A stretch of 64,000 nt of DNA from Ensifer adhaerens (GCF_002007205.1 NZ_LAZS01000006.1:992001-1056000), one strand, 5' to 3'; numbered from the stretch's first letter, positions 46,101 through 55,235 are shown. Translations and numbers: made by a program. The notes: generated by a model not told the origin, from the letters alone.

Positions 46101-46862
46101 ATGACCGGTGAGAACAAGCTCGACCAATCGGAGATCGCCCGCTACGCCCGCCATATCGTGCTGCCGGAAATCGGCGGTGCCGGGCAGCAGAAACTGAAGG
46201 CAGCGCGCGTGCTCGTGATCGGTGCCGGCGGGCTTGGCGCTCCGGTGCTCGTTTATCTCGCTGCCGCCGGCATCGGCCGGATCGGTATCGTCGACGACGA
46301 CACGGTGGCACTATCCAATCTGCAGCGGCAGATCATCCACCGCACCGAGGACATCGACCGCGCCAAGGTCGAGCGGGCAGCCGAAGCGATCGCCTCGCTC
46401 AATCCGCATGTCGCCGTCGACGAACACGGCCTTCGCCTCAACCCCGACAATGCCGAGGCGCTGTTGCGGCAATACGATCTGGTGATCGACGGCTCGGACA
46501 ATTTCGACACGCGCTATCTCGCCGCCGATACGGCGGCAACGGTCGGCATCCCGCTGGTGACCGGCGCCGTCGGCCGCTTCGACGGGTCGCTGACGGTACT
46601 GATGCCGTACAAGGCAGGCGCCGATGGACGGCCGAACCCCTCCTACCGCGATCTCTTTCCGGAGCCGCCACCGGCCGGCGTCGTGCCCTCCTGTGCGGAG
46701 GCCGGCATCGTCGGCGCATTGACGGGCGTCATCGGCACGCTGCAGGCGATGGAAGCGATCAAGGTGATTGCCGGGTTCGGAGAACCGCTGGTCGGGCGAC
46801 TGTTGATGTATGACGCGCTGACGGCGCAGTTCAACACCATCCGCTACCGGCGCAGAGCGTAG
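46101..46862 (+). CDS. moeB: MoeB/ThiF-type sulfur-carrier adenylyltransferase
   Basis: E1-like enzyme that adenylates the C-terminus of MoaD or ThiS. It is 253 residues. The nucleotide motif GAGGLGAP is near 37, NLQRQIIH near 74 and GSDNFDTRYL near 133, with VPSCAEAGIVG and GVIGTLQAMEAIKVI near the end. The two CxxC zinc pairs of E. coli MoeB are not seen, only one Cys in PSCAE. AGGAGGATTTGCC precedes the ATG. It may serve molybdopterin or thiamine synthesis; no partner gene is adjacent. Confidence 0.87.
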   Translation: MTGENKLDQSEIARYARHIVLPEIGGAGQQKLKAARVLVIGAGGLGAPVLVYLAAAGIGRIGIVDDDTVALSNLQRQIIHRTEDIDRAKVERAAEAIASLNPHVAVDEHGLRLNPDNAEALLRQYDLVIDGSDNFDTRYLAADTAATVGIPLVTGAVGRFDGSLTVLMPYKAGADGRPNPSYRDLFPEPPPAGVVPSCAEAGIVGALTGVIGTLQAMEAIKVIAGFGEPLVGRLLMYDALTAQFNTIRYRRRA

Positions 46863-46872
46863 GCCGACGACA

Positions 46873-47340
46873 ATGCAGGTCTTCCGCATCGATGAAACAT
46901 TCGGCCGGCAGGAGGAGTTGCTGAGGCTGATCCTTGCCGCCTTCTCCTACATGGACGGGCGGATCGACCCGCCGTCTTCGGCGCACGCTTTGAACACCGA
47001 ATCACTTCGAGAGAAGATTGCCGATGAGATCGCCTTCGGCGTCAGCGATGGCGAGCGGCTCGTGGGCTGCATCTTCTGCAAGCCGGAGATCGATTGCCTC
47101 TATATCGGCAAGCTCGCGATCGCGCCGGAGACGCAAGGAAGGGGCATCGGCCGGCTGCTGCTCGCGGAGGCGGAGGCAACGGCGCGCGCGCTCGGCCTTC
47201 CCGCGCTGCGGCTGCTGACCCGCATCGAACTCGCCGACAATCACCGCGCCTTTGCCGCCTGGGGCTTTGTTCAAAGCGGCACGATGTGCCATCCGGGATT
47301 TAACCGACCGACGGCGATCGAGATGCGCAAGACGCTTTAG
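46873..47340 (+). CDS. GNAT family N-acetyltransferase
   Basis: Acetyl-CoA-dependent transferase of 155 residues. The acetyl-CoA loop LAIAPETQGRGIGRLLL (about 77-93) is the clear GNAT motif A, followed by ALRLLTRIELADNHRAF. It lies 10 bases after moeB and is probably cotranscribed. The substrate is unknown. Confidence 0.88.
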   Translation: MQVFRIDETFGRQEELLRLILAAFSYMDGRIDPPSSAHALNTESLREKIADEIAFGVSDGERLVGCIFCKPEIDCLYIGKLAIAPETQGRGIGRLLLAEAEATARALGLPALRLLTRIELADNHRAFAAWGFVQSGTMCHPGFNRPTAIEMRKTL

Positions 47341-47397
47341 CGCTTCGAACAAGCCATTCCCGACGGACCGCACGGCAGGGCGTGCGGCGCCCGGCGA

Positions 47398-48402
47398 TCA
47401 GTCGCGCCCGGGAAGTACCCGGTCCGGCGGACGGTGGCCATCGAAGAAGGTGCGGATGTTGATCACCACCTTGTCGCCCATGTCGATGCGGCCCTCGAGC
47501 GTCGCCGAACTCATGTGCGGCAACAGCACGACCTTGCCTTCGCCCGCAAGCTTGATCAGCTTCGGGTTGACCGCCGGCTCGTTCTCGAAGACGTCGAGGC
47601 CGGCGCCGGCGATCTTGCCCTCGCGCAGGCACTTGATCAGCGCCGTCTCGTCGATGATGCCACCGCGGGCGGTGTTGACGATGTAGCTGTCCGGCCGCAT
47701 CAGCGCCAGCCGCCGGGCCGAGAGCAGGTGATAGGTCGCCGGCGTCGAGGGGCAGTTGACCGAGACGATGTCGACGCGGGCGAGCATCTGGTCGAGGCTG
47801 TCCCAGTAGGTCGCCTCCAGCATCTCTTCGGTCTCGGCCTTCACCCGGTGGCGATTGTGGTAGTGGATCGAAAGGCCGAAGGCCTTGGCACGACGGGCGA
47901 CGGCCGTGCCGATGCGACCCATGCCGACGATGCCGATGCGCTTGCCGGCAATGCGCCGGCCGAGCATCCAGGTCGGCGACCAGCCGGCCCATTCGCCCTT
48001 GCGGTCGGTCAGGATCTGCGCACCTTCGGCAAGTCTTCTCGGCACCGCCAGGATCAGCGCCATCGCCATGTCGGCGGTGTCTTCCGTCAACACGTTGGGC
48101 GTGTTGGTGACGGTGATGCCCTTGCGGGCTGCGGCATCGACATCGATGTTGTCGACGCCGTTGGAGAAGCTGGCAATCAGCTTCAGCTGCGGGCCGGCCT
48201 GTTCGATCAACGCCGCGTCGATGCGATCGGTGACGGTCGGAACCAGCACGTCGGCGCGCTTGACCGCTGCCACGAGCTCCGGCTGGCTGCGCGGCGTGTC
48301 GTCGATGTTCAGCTCCGCATCGAAGAGTTCGCGCATGCGCGTCTCGACGATGTCAGGCAATTTGCGGGTGATGTAGACCGTGGGCTTCTTCTTGCTTGTC
48401 AT
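47398..48402 (-). CDS. D-2-hydroxyacid dehydrogenase (glyoxylate/hydroxypyruvate reductase type)
   Basis: NAD(P)-dependent dehydrogenase, 334 residues. The Rossmann motif GIVGMGRIGTAVARRAKAFG is near 155. The catalytic Arg lies in NTARGGIIDE near 245, Glu in VFENEP near 274 and the His in LPHMSSAT near 293. It resembles D-glycerate dehydrogenases (GyaR/GhrB). The RHR after the second Rossmann strand suggests NADP (inference). The ATG at 48402 matches the family start; the upstream in-frame extension is not conserved-looking. Stands alone. Confidence 0.9.
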   Translation of the reverse strand: MTSKKKPTVYITRKLPDIVETRMRELFDAELNIDDTPRSQPELVAAVKRADVLVPTVTDRIDAALIEQAGPQLKLIASFSNGVDNIDVDAAARKGITVTNTPNVLTEDTADMAMALILAVPRRLAEGAQILTDRKGEWAGWSPTWMLGRRIAGKRIGIVGMGRIGTAVARRAKAFGLSIHYHNRHRVKAETEEMLEATYWDSLDQMLARVDIVSVNCPSTPATYHLLSARRLALMRPDSYIVNTARGGIIDETALIKCLREGKIAGAGLDVFENEPAVNPKLIKLAGEGKVVLLPHMSSATLEGRIDMGDKVVINIRTFFDGHRPPDRVLPGRD

Positions 48403-48584
48403 TGCTGCGACGGGCCTTGTTGACGGGTCCTTAACCAAGTTGGGCGATACTTTCTCCCTGTAGCCGCAATTTCTACCAGACCCCACCGGGAAGACAAACA
48501 AAACTCGCGTCGTCGTCCCCGCGATTTCCGCCCGCCCCATGGGCCTCAAGTGAACTGCGCCTGCAAAAGCTAGTGCCACGGAAA

Positions 48585-49136
48585 ATGGGCTTCGTCATGC
48601 GTCACGTCATTTCCAGATTTTCGCTCTCTTTGATCGCCGCCTGCCTTGGCGCCGGGATCATGGCGTCTGACGCCTACGCGCAGGCTGCCAAGGGCGCCAG
48701 CGGGCTGCCGCTGCCACGCTTCGTCAGCCTCAAGTCGAAGAGCGTCAATCTGAGAATCGGTCCAAGCGTCGATTACGCGGTGGCCTTCCGCTACATGAAG
48801 CCGGGCGTGCCGGTCGAGATCATCCAGGAGTACGACAACTGGCGCCGCATCCGCGACGCCGACGGTACCGAAGGCTGGGTCAACCAGGCGCTGCTTTCCG
48901 GCGATCGCACCGCCGTCACAGCCCCTTGGATGCGCGGCAAGGGCGAAGGCGTCTTCGTCAACATGCGCCGCGATGCGCAGGGCAACTCCCCGATCGTCGC
49001 CCGCATGGAGCCCGGTGTCATCGTGAAAGTCGGCGAGTGCAATGGCGACTGGTGCCATGCCGAAGCGCAAGGCGTCGAGGGCTGGATCGCCCAGGGCGAA
49101 ATCTGGGGCGCCTATCCGGGCGAGGCCTTCAAGTAA
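48585..49136 (+). CDS. secreted SH3-domain protein
   Basis: Exported protein of about 183 residues with a signal peptide ending DAYAQAA. It has two bacterial SH3 repeats: about 48-105 (VNLRIGPSVDYAVAFRYMKPG ... WRRIRDADGTEGWV) and about 118-175 (VFVNMRRDAQGNSPIVARMEPG ... WCHAEAQGVEGWI). Such domains often bind peptidoglycan in the periplasm. Starts at 48573 (GTG), 48585 and 48597 are all in frame; 48585 has CACGGA before it. No partner gene is evident. Confidence 0.85.
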   Translation: MGFVMRHVISRFSLSLIAACLGAGIMASDAYAQAAKGASGLPLPRFVSLKSKSVNLRIGPSVDYAVAFRYMKPGVPVEIIQEYDNWRRIRDADGTEGWVNQALLSGDRTAVTAPWMRGKGEGVFVNMRRDAQGNSPIVARMEPGVIVKVGECNGDWCHAEAQGVEGWIAQGEIWGAYPGEAFK

Positions 49137-49175
49137 GGCCGCGCCCTTCCTTCACAAAAATGCAGTCCGTGCGAA

Positions 49176-50168
49176 TCAGGCGAGACCAGCCTGTTTGGCG
49201 GCCGTTTCCAGCGAGACCATCGGCCGCGGCCCGATCTGGCCGATGACGATGCCGGCAGCGAGATTGCCGAGCTTGCTGCAGTCTTCGAGAGAACGCCCCG
49301 CCGTGTAACCATAGAGGAATCCCGCAGCGTAGAGATCGCCGGCACCGGTCGTGTCGACGACCTGGGCGATCGGCTTCGCGGCAACGCGAACCCGTTCGGA
49401 ACCACGAACAACAACGGAGCCTTCTTCGCTCAGCGTCACGGCCGCGAGCTTGCAATCCTTCGAGAGCTTTTCCAGCGCCAGGTCGAAATCCTCGGTCTCG
49501 TAAAGCGCCAGCGCCTCCTGCTTGTTGGCGAAGACGATATCGACCGTGCCGGAACGCATGAGCTCGAGGAACTCGTCGCGGTAACGATGAACGCAGAAGC
49601 TGTCGGAGAGCGTGATCGCGGTTTCGCGACCATTTGCGTGGGCGATCCGAGCGGTTTCGCGGATCGCATCCTTGGCGCGCGGCGGATCCCAGAGATAGCC
49701 TTCGAAATAGGTGACCTTGGCTTCAGCGACGACCTCGGGTTCCACGTCCTCGGGGCCAAGCTCGACACAGGCGCCGAGATAGGTGTTCATCGAGCGTTCG
49801 CCGTCTTCGGTGACGAAGATCATCGAGCGCGCCGTCGGCGGCACGCTTTCAAGCGGCTTCGTCTGGAAGTAGACGCCCTGGGCGCGGATATCGTGGGCGA
49901 AAATCTCGCCGAGCTGGTCGCTCGCGGTCTTGCCGAAATAGGCGGCACGGCCACCGAGGCTGGCGACACCGGCCGCCGTATTGCCGGCGCTGCCGCCGGA
50001 GGCTTCGACCGCCGGGCCCATGCGCGAGTACAACAACTCGGCCCGCTCGGCGTCGATGAGGTTCATGGCGCCCTTTATGATGCTGTTTTCATTCAGAAAA
50101 GCGTCGTCGCAGCGCGCGATGATATCGACGATGGCGTTGCCGATCGTCAGCACGTCGTATTTTGTCAT
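49176..50168 (-). CDS. PfkB family carbohydrate/nucleoside kinase (adenosine kinase-like)
   Basis: Ribokinase-fold kinase, 330 residues. PfkB signature 1 appears as GGSAGNTAAGVASLGGRAAYFGK (about 57-80). The catalytic anion-hole motif DTTGAGDLYAAGFLYG is near 270-285 with the catalytic Asp. Sequence and length are closest to the group annotated as adenosine kinases in rhizobia, but ribokinase-like sugar use cannot be excluded. The ATG at 50168 starts the conserved YDVLTIGNAIVDI. Confidence 0.88.
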   Translation of the reverse strand: MTKYDVLTIGNAIVDIIARCDDAFLNENSIIKGAMNLIDAERAELLYSRMGPAVEASGGSAGNTAAGVASLGGRAAYFGKTASDQLGEIFAHDIRAQGVYFQTKPLESVPPTARSMIFVTEDGERSMNTYLGACVELGPEDVEPEVVAEAKVTYFEGYLWDPPRAKDAIRETARIAHANGRETAITLSDSFCVHRYRDEFLELMRSGTVDIVFANKQEALALYETEDFDLALEKLSKDCKLAAVTLSEEGSVVVRGSERVRVAAKPIAQVVDTTGAGDLYAAGFLYGYTAGRSLEDCSKLGNLAAGIVIGQIGPRPMVSLETAAKQAGLA

Positions 50169-50255
50169 GAACCTCGTCCGGTCTCCGTGATGGCCGGTGT
50201 TCGTTAATACCGGTTTTCCGGCCATTTGGAAGACAAAAGACGCGCGCCGGCCGCT

Positions 50256-50684
50256 TCACGCTGTAGGAAGCGCGCTTTCGTCATAGGCGGCGGCGAATTC
50301 GGCACTTGGCGGGATGGGCTTGATGATGTCGATCAGCACGCCGTTCGGGTCGGCGGTGATGAAGTGGCGCTGGCCGAAGTCCTCGTCGCGCAAGGTCTTG
50401 AGGATCGGCAGGCCAGCGGCGAGCGATCGCTCATAAATCGCGTCCGGGTCCTCGACCTCGAAGTTCAGGAGAAGGCCACGGGTCGGCGCACGCGCCTCTT
50501 CGGGGATCGTCTCGTGGCGATAGTCGAGCACCGCCAGCGTCACGTGCTCGTCCTCGATCGACTGGAGATGCACATACCAGTCGCTGGTGAAGAGCGCCTG
50601 GAAGCGGAAGTGCTCGATGTAGAAAGCGGCTGTCGTTGCGACATCGGCTGTCATGATGACCGGGTAGTAGCTCGTCGATTTCAT
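50256..50684 (-). CDS. VOC family (glyoxalase-like) protein
   Basis: Small metalloprotein-fold protein of 142 residues with two beta-alpha-beta-beta-beta modules. The opening [21 protein letters not shown] and the late [22 protein letters not shown] are typical of glyoxalase/bleomycin-resistance proteins. GAGGAAAAGCC precedes the ATG. Divergent from a TetR regulator with a shared operator array, so it is the likely regulated target. The reaction is unknown. Confidence 0.87.
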   Translation of the reverse strand: MKSTSYYPVIMTADVATTAAFYIEHFRFQALFTSDWYVHLQSIEDEHVTLAVLDYRHETIPEEARAPTRGLLLNFEVEDPDAIYERSLAAGLPILKTLRDEDFGQRHFITADPNGVLIDIIKPIPPSAEFAAAYDESALPTA

Positions 50685-50708
50685 GGCTTTTCCTCGCTCG
50701 GGCAATAT

Positions 50709-50755
50709 CATACAATCTGTATGTTTCTTTAATTAACATACAGGCTGCATGTATG
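50709..50755. promoter_or_regulatory. operator array for the divergent TetR/VOC pair
   Basis: Four half-sites of the form CATAC/GTATG: CATACA-ATC-TGTATG (50709-50723) and CATACA-N7-TGTATG (50737-50755). The inner halves also form the perfect repeat CTGTATGTT/AACATACAG (50718-50726 and 50735-50743). The array covers the whole AT-rich divergent promoter and runs into the TetR start codon. Confidence 0.75.
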
Positions 50756-51346
50756 CAACAGGAAATGCCTCGCCGTTCCAATCGCGAACGGTCGGACACG
50801 ACGCGCGCCGCGATCCTCGATGCCGCCCGCGGTCTTTTCGTTCGTCGCGGCTATGCCGATACCTCGACGCCCGACATCGTTTCCGCCGCCGGCCTGACCC
50901 GCGGCGCGCTCTATCACCACTTCGAGGACAAGAAGGCGTTGTTCCGCGCCGTGGCGGTACGGGAAGCGGGCGCGGTGGCGGCGACCATCGAGCAGAAGAC
51001 GGCCGGCGATCTCACGCCGCGCGAGGCGCTGAAAGTCGGTGCGCGCGCCTACTTCGACGCCATGCGCGAGCCGGGGCGCATCCGCCTGCTGCTGCTCGAT
51101 GGGCCCGCCGTGCTCGGCAAAGAGGAGATGATGGCGATCGATGCCGCCCATGCCCAGAGAACCCTGGAGGAAGGCATTGCCGAAGCAATGGCGCCGGCTG
51201 CCCCCGATGCGGCAACGCTATCGGCCATGGCCTCGCTGCTTTCGGCCGCCTTCGATCGCGCCGCGCTCGACATTGCCGACGGCGCGCCGAGCGAGATCTA
51301 TGTCGAAACGATCGGCACGCTGATCGACCGGATGGTTTCGGCCTGA
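50753..51346 (+). CDS. TetR family transcriptional regulator
   Basis: Repressor-type protein of 197 residues. The helix-turn-helix at about 15-62 includes TSTPDIVSAAGLTRGALYHHFEDKKALF. A C-terminal ligand domain with GDLTPREALKVGARAYFDAM follows. The start at 50753 lies within the last operator half-site; an ATG at 50765 is the alternative. Neither has a normally spaced ribosome site, so a leaderless message is possible. It probably represses itself and the VOC gene. Confidence 0.9.
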   Translation: MQQEMPRRSNRERSDTTRAAILDAARGLFVRRGYADTSTPDIVSAAGLTRGALYHHFEDKKALFRAVAVREAGAVAATIEQKTAGDLTPREALKVGARAYFDAMREPGRIRLLLLDGPAVLGKEEMMAIDAAHAQRTLEEGIAEAMAPAAPDAATLSAMASLLSAAFDRAALDIADGAPSEIYVETIGTLIDRMVSA

Positions 51347-51372
51347 CGCCAATGCCGGATTTCGCCCCAGGC

Positions 51373-52158
51373 TCAGCCTGCGGCGGAGATCATCTGCGGC
51401 GGCAATTCGACGAGCGGCGCGGGGATGTCGCAGGTCTTTTCCGGCGACTTGCAGATGTCGGCGATGACACAGCGCTCGCATTCTGGCTTGCGCGCCTTGC
51501 AGCAGTAGCGCCCGTGCAGGATCAGCCAATGATGGGCGTGATAGAGATATTCGTCCGGAATGATCCGGATCAGCTTGTCTTCCACCTCGTCCGGGGTCTT
51601 GCCCGGCGCCAGACAGAGCCGGTTGGCGATGCGCAGGATGTGGGTGTCGACGGCGATCGTCGACTGGCCGAACGCCATGGAGAGCACGACATTGGCGGTC
51701 TTGCGCCCGACGCCCGGCAGGGTCACCAGCTCTTCGCGCGTGCGCGGCACTTCGCCGCCGAAGTCGCGGATCAGCTTCTCGCTGAGCGCAATGACGTTCC
51801 TGGCCTTGTTGCGGTAAAGGCCGATGGTCTTGATGTAGTCCCGGACCTTCTCTTCGCCGAGCGCCAGCATCTTCTCGGGCGTATCGGCGATGGCAAAAAG
51901 CGCGCGCGTCGCCTTGTTGACGCCGGCATCGGTCGCCTGCGCCGAAAGGGCGACGGCAACGACCAGCGTGAACGGATTGACGTGCTCCAGCTCACCCTTC
52001 GGTTCGGGGCGCTGGACTGAGAAGCGGCGGAAGATCTCCTTGAGATCGTCCTGGCTGTAGAGGCTCTTGACCCGCGGCGTGGCGCGCCGGCTCGTCTTCG
52101 GTTTTGCGGCGCCCAGTTTCGCAACGCCCGTGGGCAATTTCGGCTTCACGTTTTTCAT
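51373..52158 (-). CDS. nth: endonuclease III
   Basis: DNA glycosylase/AP lyase for oxidised pyrimidines, 261 residues. The helix-hairpin-helix LPGVGRKTANVV carries the catalytic Lys and AVDTHILRIANRL the catalytic Asp. The 4Fe-4S ligands follow the pattern C-x6-C-x2-C-x5-C (CKARKPECERCVIADIC). A Lys-rich N-terminal tail of about 30 residues is longer than in E. coli. The ATG at 52158 is preferred; an ATG at 52182 would overlap the divergent DUF2244 start. Confidence 0.95.
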   Translation of the reverse strand: MKNVKPKLPTGVAKLGAAKPKTSRRATPRVKSLYSQDDLKEIFRRFSVQRPEPKGELEHVNPFTLVVAVALSAQATDAGVNKATRALFAIADTPEKMLALGEEKVRDYIKTIGLYRNKARNVIALSEKLIRDFGGEVPRTREELVTLPGVGRKTANVVLSMAFGQSTIAVDTHILRIANRLCLAPGKTPDEVEDKLIRIIPDEYLYHAHHWLILHGRYCCKARKPECERCVIADICKSPEKTCDIPAPLVELPPQMISAAG

Positions 52159-52180
52159 GATGCATCTATAGTCAAAGGTC

Positions 52181-52678
52181 ATGATCAATGGCAACGCCAC
52201 CACTCCGCCCGAGGATGCGCCGGTCTTCACCGCCGAGCTCACGCCCTATCGCTCACTCGGGCGCCGCGGCGTCAAAGTCTTCTTCCTGATCGCCGGGCTT
52301 CTGAGCCTGGTGCATGCTTTCGTCTTCCTCGTCATTGGTGCCTGGCCGGTCGTGTTCTTCTTCGGGCTCGATTATCTCCTGCTGTTCGGCGCCTTCCGGC
52401 TGAACAACCGATCGGCTCTCAGCCGCGAGGAGGTCAGCGTTTCCAAGACCGATGTCTCCGTGCGCAAGTTCACGCCCTCGGGCCAGATCACCGAACATCG
52501 GTTCAACCCGTTCTGGGCGCGCTTCAACGTCGCTCGACACCAGGAAATCGGCATCGTTTCGATGACCATCAGCGGCGGCGGGCGGCGGACGGACATCGGT
52601 TCGTTCCTCAACCGCGAGGAACGCGAGACCTTTGCGCTGGCGCTCTCGGGCGCGCTTGCCACCGTTCGCCGCCGCTAA
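52181..52678 (+). CDS. DUF2244 membrane protein
   Basis: Protein of 165 residues with two adjacent membrane segments (about 30-48 and 52-68) and a soluble C-terminal part. It opens PVFTAELTPYRSLGRRGVKVFF and contains RFNPFWARFNV and DIGSFLNREERETFALAL, all typical of DUF2244. The function is unknown. Divergent from nth with only 22 bases between starts, so promoters overlap. Confidence 0.87.
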   Translation: MINGNATTPPEDAPVFTAELTPYRSLGRRGVKVFFLIAGLLSLVHAFVFLVIGAWPVVFFFGLDYLLLFGAFRLNNRSALSREEVSVSKTDVSVRKFTPSGQITEHRFNPFWARFNVARHQEIGIVSMTISGGGRRTDIGSFLNREERETFALALSGALATVRRR

Positions 52679-52781
52679 CGCCTGACGATTGGAATGCTGC
52701 GCCAGACGATCGCATGTTTTCAAGTTTCGGGTGGTTGACGGGCCAGCAAATGGTTACCTGTGACATGACAGGAGAAGAGCC

Positions 52782-53669
52782 ATGAACATTGCGACATCCG
52801 TACCCGCCGACATCACGCCGAAGGGCACCGACTACGATACGGTCAGCCGCGTGATCGAAATGCTCACCGAAGACTATCGCGACCAGCCGTCACTCGAAAC
52901 GGTGGCGCAACGCCTGAAGCAGTCGCCGACGCAGCTCCAGAAGGTGTTCACCCGCTGGGCCGGGCTTTCACCGAAAGCCTTCCTGCAGGCCGTCACCCTC
53001 GACCACGCCAAGCGCCTGCTGCGCCAGGAAGACATGCCGCTGCTCGAAACAAGCATCGAGGTCGGCCTGTCAGGACCGAGCCGCCTGCACGACCTGTTCG
53101 TCACCCACGAGGCGATGTCGCCGGGCGAATGGAAGGCGCGCGGCGAGGGCCTGACGATCCGCTACGGCTACCACCCCTCGCCCTTCGGCACGGCGCTCGT
53201 GATGATCACCGAACGCGGCCTTGCAGGCCTTGCCTTCAACGATGCCGGCGGCGAGCAGGCGAGCTTCGAGGACATGGCGCAACGCTGGCCGAACGCCCGC
53301 TATATCGAGGACAGTGCGGCGACGTCCCAATACGCCGCGCGCATCTTCGACCCCTCGCGCTGGCGCCAGAACGAACCGTTGCGCATCTTCCTGATCGGTT
53401 CCGACTTCCAGATCCGGGTCTGGCAGGCGCTGCTGAAGATCCCGCTCGGCTGCGCGACCACCTATTCGAACATCGCCGGCAACATCGGCCAGCCGACGGC
53501 ATCGCGTGCGGTCGGTGCTGCGGTCGGGCGTAACCCGATCTCGTTCGTGGTTCCGTGCCACCGCGCGCTTGGCAAGAGCGGAGATCTCACCGGCTATCAC
53601 TGGGGCCTGACGCGCAAGCGCGCCATCCTCGGCTGGGAAGCCGGCAAGGCGGCCGACGGCACGATCTGA
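52782..53669 (+). CDS. AraC-type regulator fused to O6-alkylguanine-DNA alkyltransferase (Ada-like, lacking the phosphotriester domain)
   Basis: A 295-residue fusion. An AraC helix-turn-helix domain spans about 20-115 (SLETVAQRLKQSPTQLQKVF, ETSIEVGLSGPSRLHDLF), followed by a methyltransferase domain of about 125-290. That domain has the acceptor Cys in VPCHRALGKSG and the DNA-binding segment QPTASRAVGAAVGRNP. The N-terminal zinc domain of E. coli Ada, which senses methylphosphotriesters, is absent. AGGAGAAGAGCC precedes the ATG. It repairs alkylated guanine, and its regulatory role is uncertain. Confidence 0.9.
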   Translation: MNIATSVPADITPKGTDYDTVSRVIEMLTEDYRDQPSLETVAQRLKQSPTQLQKVFTRWAGLSPKAFLQAVTLDHAKRLLRQEDMPLLETSIEVGLSGPSRLHDLFVTHEAMSPGEWKARGEGLTIRYGYHPSPFGTALVMITERGLAGLAFNDAGGEQASFEDMAQRWPNARYIEDSAATSQYAARIFDPSRWRQNEPLRIFLIGSDFQIRVWQALLKIPLGCATTYSNIAGNIGQPTASRAVGAAVGRNPISFVVPCHRALGKSGDLTGYHWGLTRKRAILGWEAGKAADGTI

Positions 53670-53702
53670 TCGCCGGGCATCCCGCATCATCGGAGACAAA
53701 AA

Positions 53703-53726
53703 AGGGGCGCCCGGCGCCCCTCTTTT
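53703..53726. terminator. terminator between the Ada-like gene and gpmA
   Basis: AGGGGCG (53703-53709) and CGCCCCT (53715-53721) with A run before and CTTTTC after. It can serve both convergent genes. Confidence 0.75.
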
Positions 53727-53746
53727 CATTCCCTGCCTGCCACCGC

Positions 53747-54382
53747 TCAATGCGCGGCAGACATGTCGCCGAGCACTTCCTTGGAAGCGACGGTCGAATT
53801 GGCGTTGAGCTTGTAGACCATCGGAACGCCGGTCGCGAGATTGAGTTTCAGGATCTGTTCCTTCGTCAGGCGGTCGAGCACCATGACCAGCGAGCGCAGC
53901 GAGTTGCCGTGGGCAGCGACCAGCACCTTCTGGCCGGAGAGCACGCGCGGCAGGATCTCGGTCAGGTAATAGGGCCAGACGCGGGCGCCGGTGTCGCGCA
54001 GGCTCTCGCCGCCCGGAGGCGGGATGTCATAGGAGCGGCGCCAGATGTGCACCTGCTCCTCGCCCCACTTCTCGCGTGCATCATCCTTGTTGAGGCCCGA
54101 GAGATCGCCGTAGTCGCGTTCGTTCAGCGCCTGGTCGCGGATGGTTTCCAGCGACGACTGGCCGACGGCATCGAGCACGAACTGGCAGGTGCGCTGAGCG
54201 CGCACGAGATCCGAGGTGAAGGCGATGTCGAACTTGATGCCGTAGTCGGCCAGCGCCTTGCCGCCGGCCTTTGCTTCCTCGACGCCGAGTTCCGTCAGGT
54301 CCGGATCACGCCAGCCGGTGAACAGGTTCTTCAGGTTCCAGTCGCTCTGGCCATGCCGGACGAGGACGAGAGTACCGCTCAT
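53747..54382 (-). CDS. gpmA: 2,3-bisphosphoglycerate-dependent phosphoglycerate mutase
   Basis: Interconverts 3- and 2-phosphoglycerate in glycolysis/gluconeogenesis. It is 211 residues, the short form common in rhizobia. The phosphorylated His lies in [10 protein letters not shown] (about 8-17). [10 protein letters not shown] carries the catalytic Glu near 85, and the second His lies in [23 protein letters not shown] precedes the ATG at 54382. It follows dapB by 34 bases on the same strand, likely one operon. Confidence 0.95.
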   Translation of the reverse strand: MSGTLVLVRHGQSDWNLKNLFTGWRDPDLTELGVEEAKAGGKALADYGIKFDIAFTSDLVRAQRTCQFVLDAVGQSSLETIRDQALNERDYGDLSGLNKDDAREKWGEEQVHIWRRSYDIPPPGGESLRDTGARVWPYYLTEILPRVLSGQKVLVAAHGNSLRSLVMVLDRLTKEQILKLNLATGVPMVYKLNANSTVASKEVLGDMSAAH

Positions 54383-54416
54383 GTCGAATTCCCCTTGAGA
54401 CTTGAGAGTGGAAAGG

Positions 54417-55235
54417 TCAGTTGAGCCCGAGAACGTCGAGCATCGAATAGAAGCCGGGTTTCTGGCTGCGGGCCCAGAGCGCTGCGGTGACGGCACCACG
54501 CGCGAAGATCGAACGGTCCGTGGCGCTGTGCGACAGAGTCACCTGCTCGCCTTCGCCGGCAAGAATGACGGAGTGCTCGCCGATGACCGAGCCGCCGCGC
54601 AGGGTGGCAAAGCCGATCGTGCCTGCCGGACGTGCACCGGTATGGCCGTCGCGCACGCGCACCGAATGCTCGGCAAGGGTGATATCACGCCCCTTCGCAG
54701 CCGCGGCACCCAGAAGCAGGGCCGTGCCCGAGGGGGCATCGACCTTGTGCTTGTGGTGCATTTCGAGGATTTCGATGTCCCAGTCGGCCGGACCGAGCGC
54801 CCGCGCCGCCTTCTCGGTCAGCACGCCGAGCAGATTGACGCCGAGGCTCATATTGCCCGACTTGACGATACGGGCATGGCGGGCGGCGGCGCGGATCTTC
54901 GCCTCGTCGTCCGGCGAACAGCCGGTGGTGCCGATGACATGGACGATGCGGGCCTGGGCGGCGAGGCCGGCAAACTCGACGGAGCCTGCCGGTGCGGTGA
55001 AATCGAGAACGCCTTCGGCCTCGACGAAGGCTTCGAGCGGCTGATCGGTGACCGGCACGCCGATCGGGCCGAGGCCGGACAATTCACCAGCATCGCGGCC
55101 GATAAAGGCAGATCCGGGGCGCTCGACGGCCGCATGCAGGCGAACGCCGTCCATCGCGTGAACGGTCCTGATCAGCGTCTGGCCCATACGGCCGGCCGCA
55201 CCCACCACCACGAGCTTCATATCGTTTGCGCCCAT
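54417..55235 (-). CDS. dapB: 4-hydroxy-tetrahydrodipicolinate reductase
   Basis: NAD(P)H-dependent step of lysine and diaminopimelate synthesis. It is 272 residues. The nucleotide motif [12 protein letters not shown] is near the N-terminus, [13 protein letters not shown] in the middle, and the catalytic His-Lys segment [16 protein letters not shown] near 157-172. AAGGAAATCACCG precedes the ATG. Lies between the ABC exporter gene (21-base gap) and gpmA. Confidence 0.96.
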   Translation of the reverse strand: MGANDMKLVVVGAAGRMGQTLIRTVHAMDGVRLHAAVERPGSAFIGRDAGELSGLGPIGVPVTDQPLEAFVEAEGVLDFTAPAGSVEFAGLAAQARIVHVIGTTGCSPDDEAKIRAAARHARIVKSGNMSLGVNLLGVLTEKAARALGPADWDIEILEMHHKHKVDAPSGTALLLGAAAAKGRDITLAEHSVRVRDGHTGARPAGTIGFATLRGGSVIGEHSVILAGEGEQVTLSHSATDRSIFARGAVTAALWARSQKPGFYSMLDVLGLN

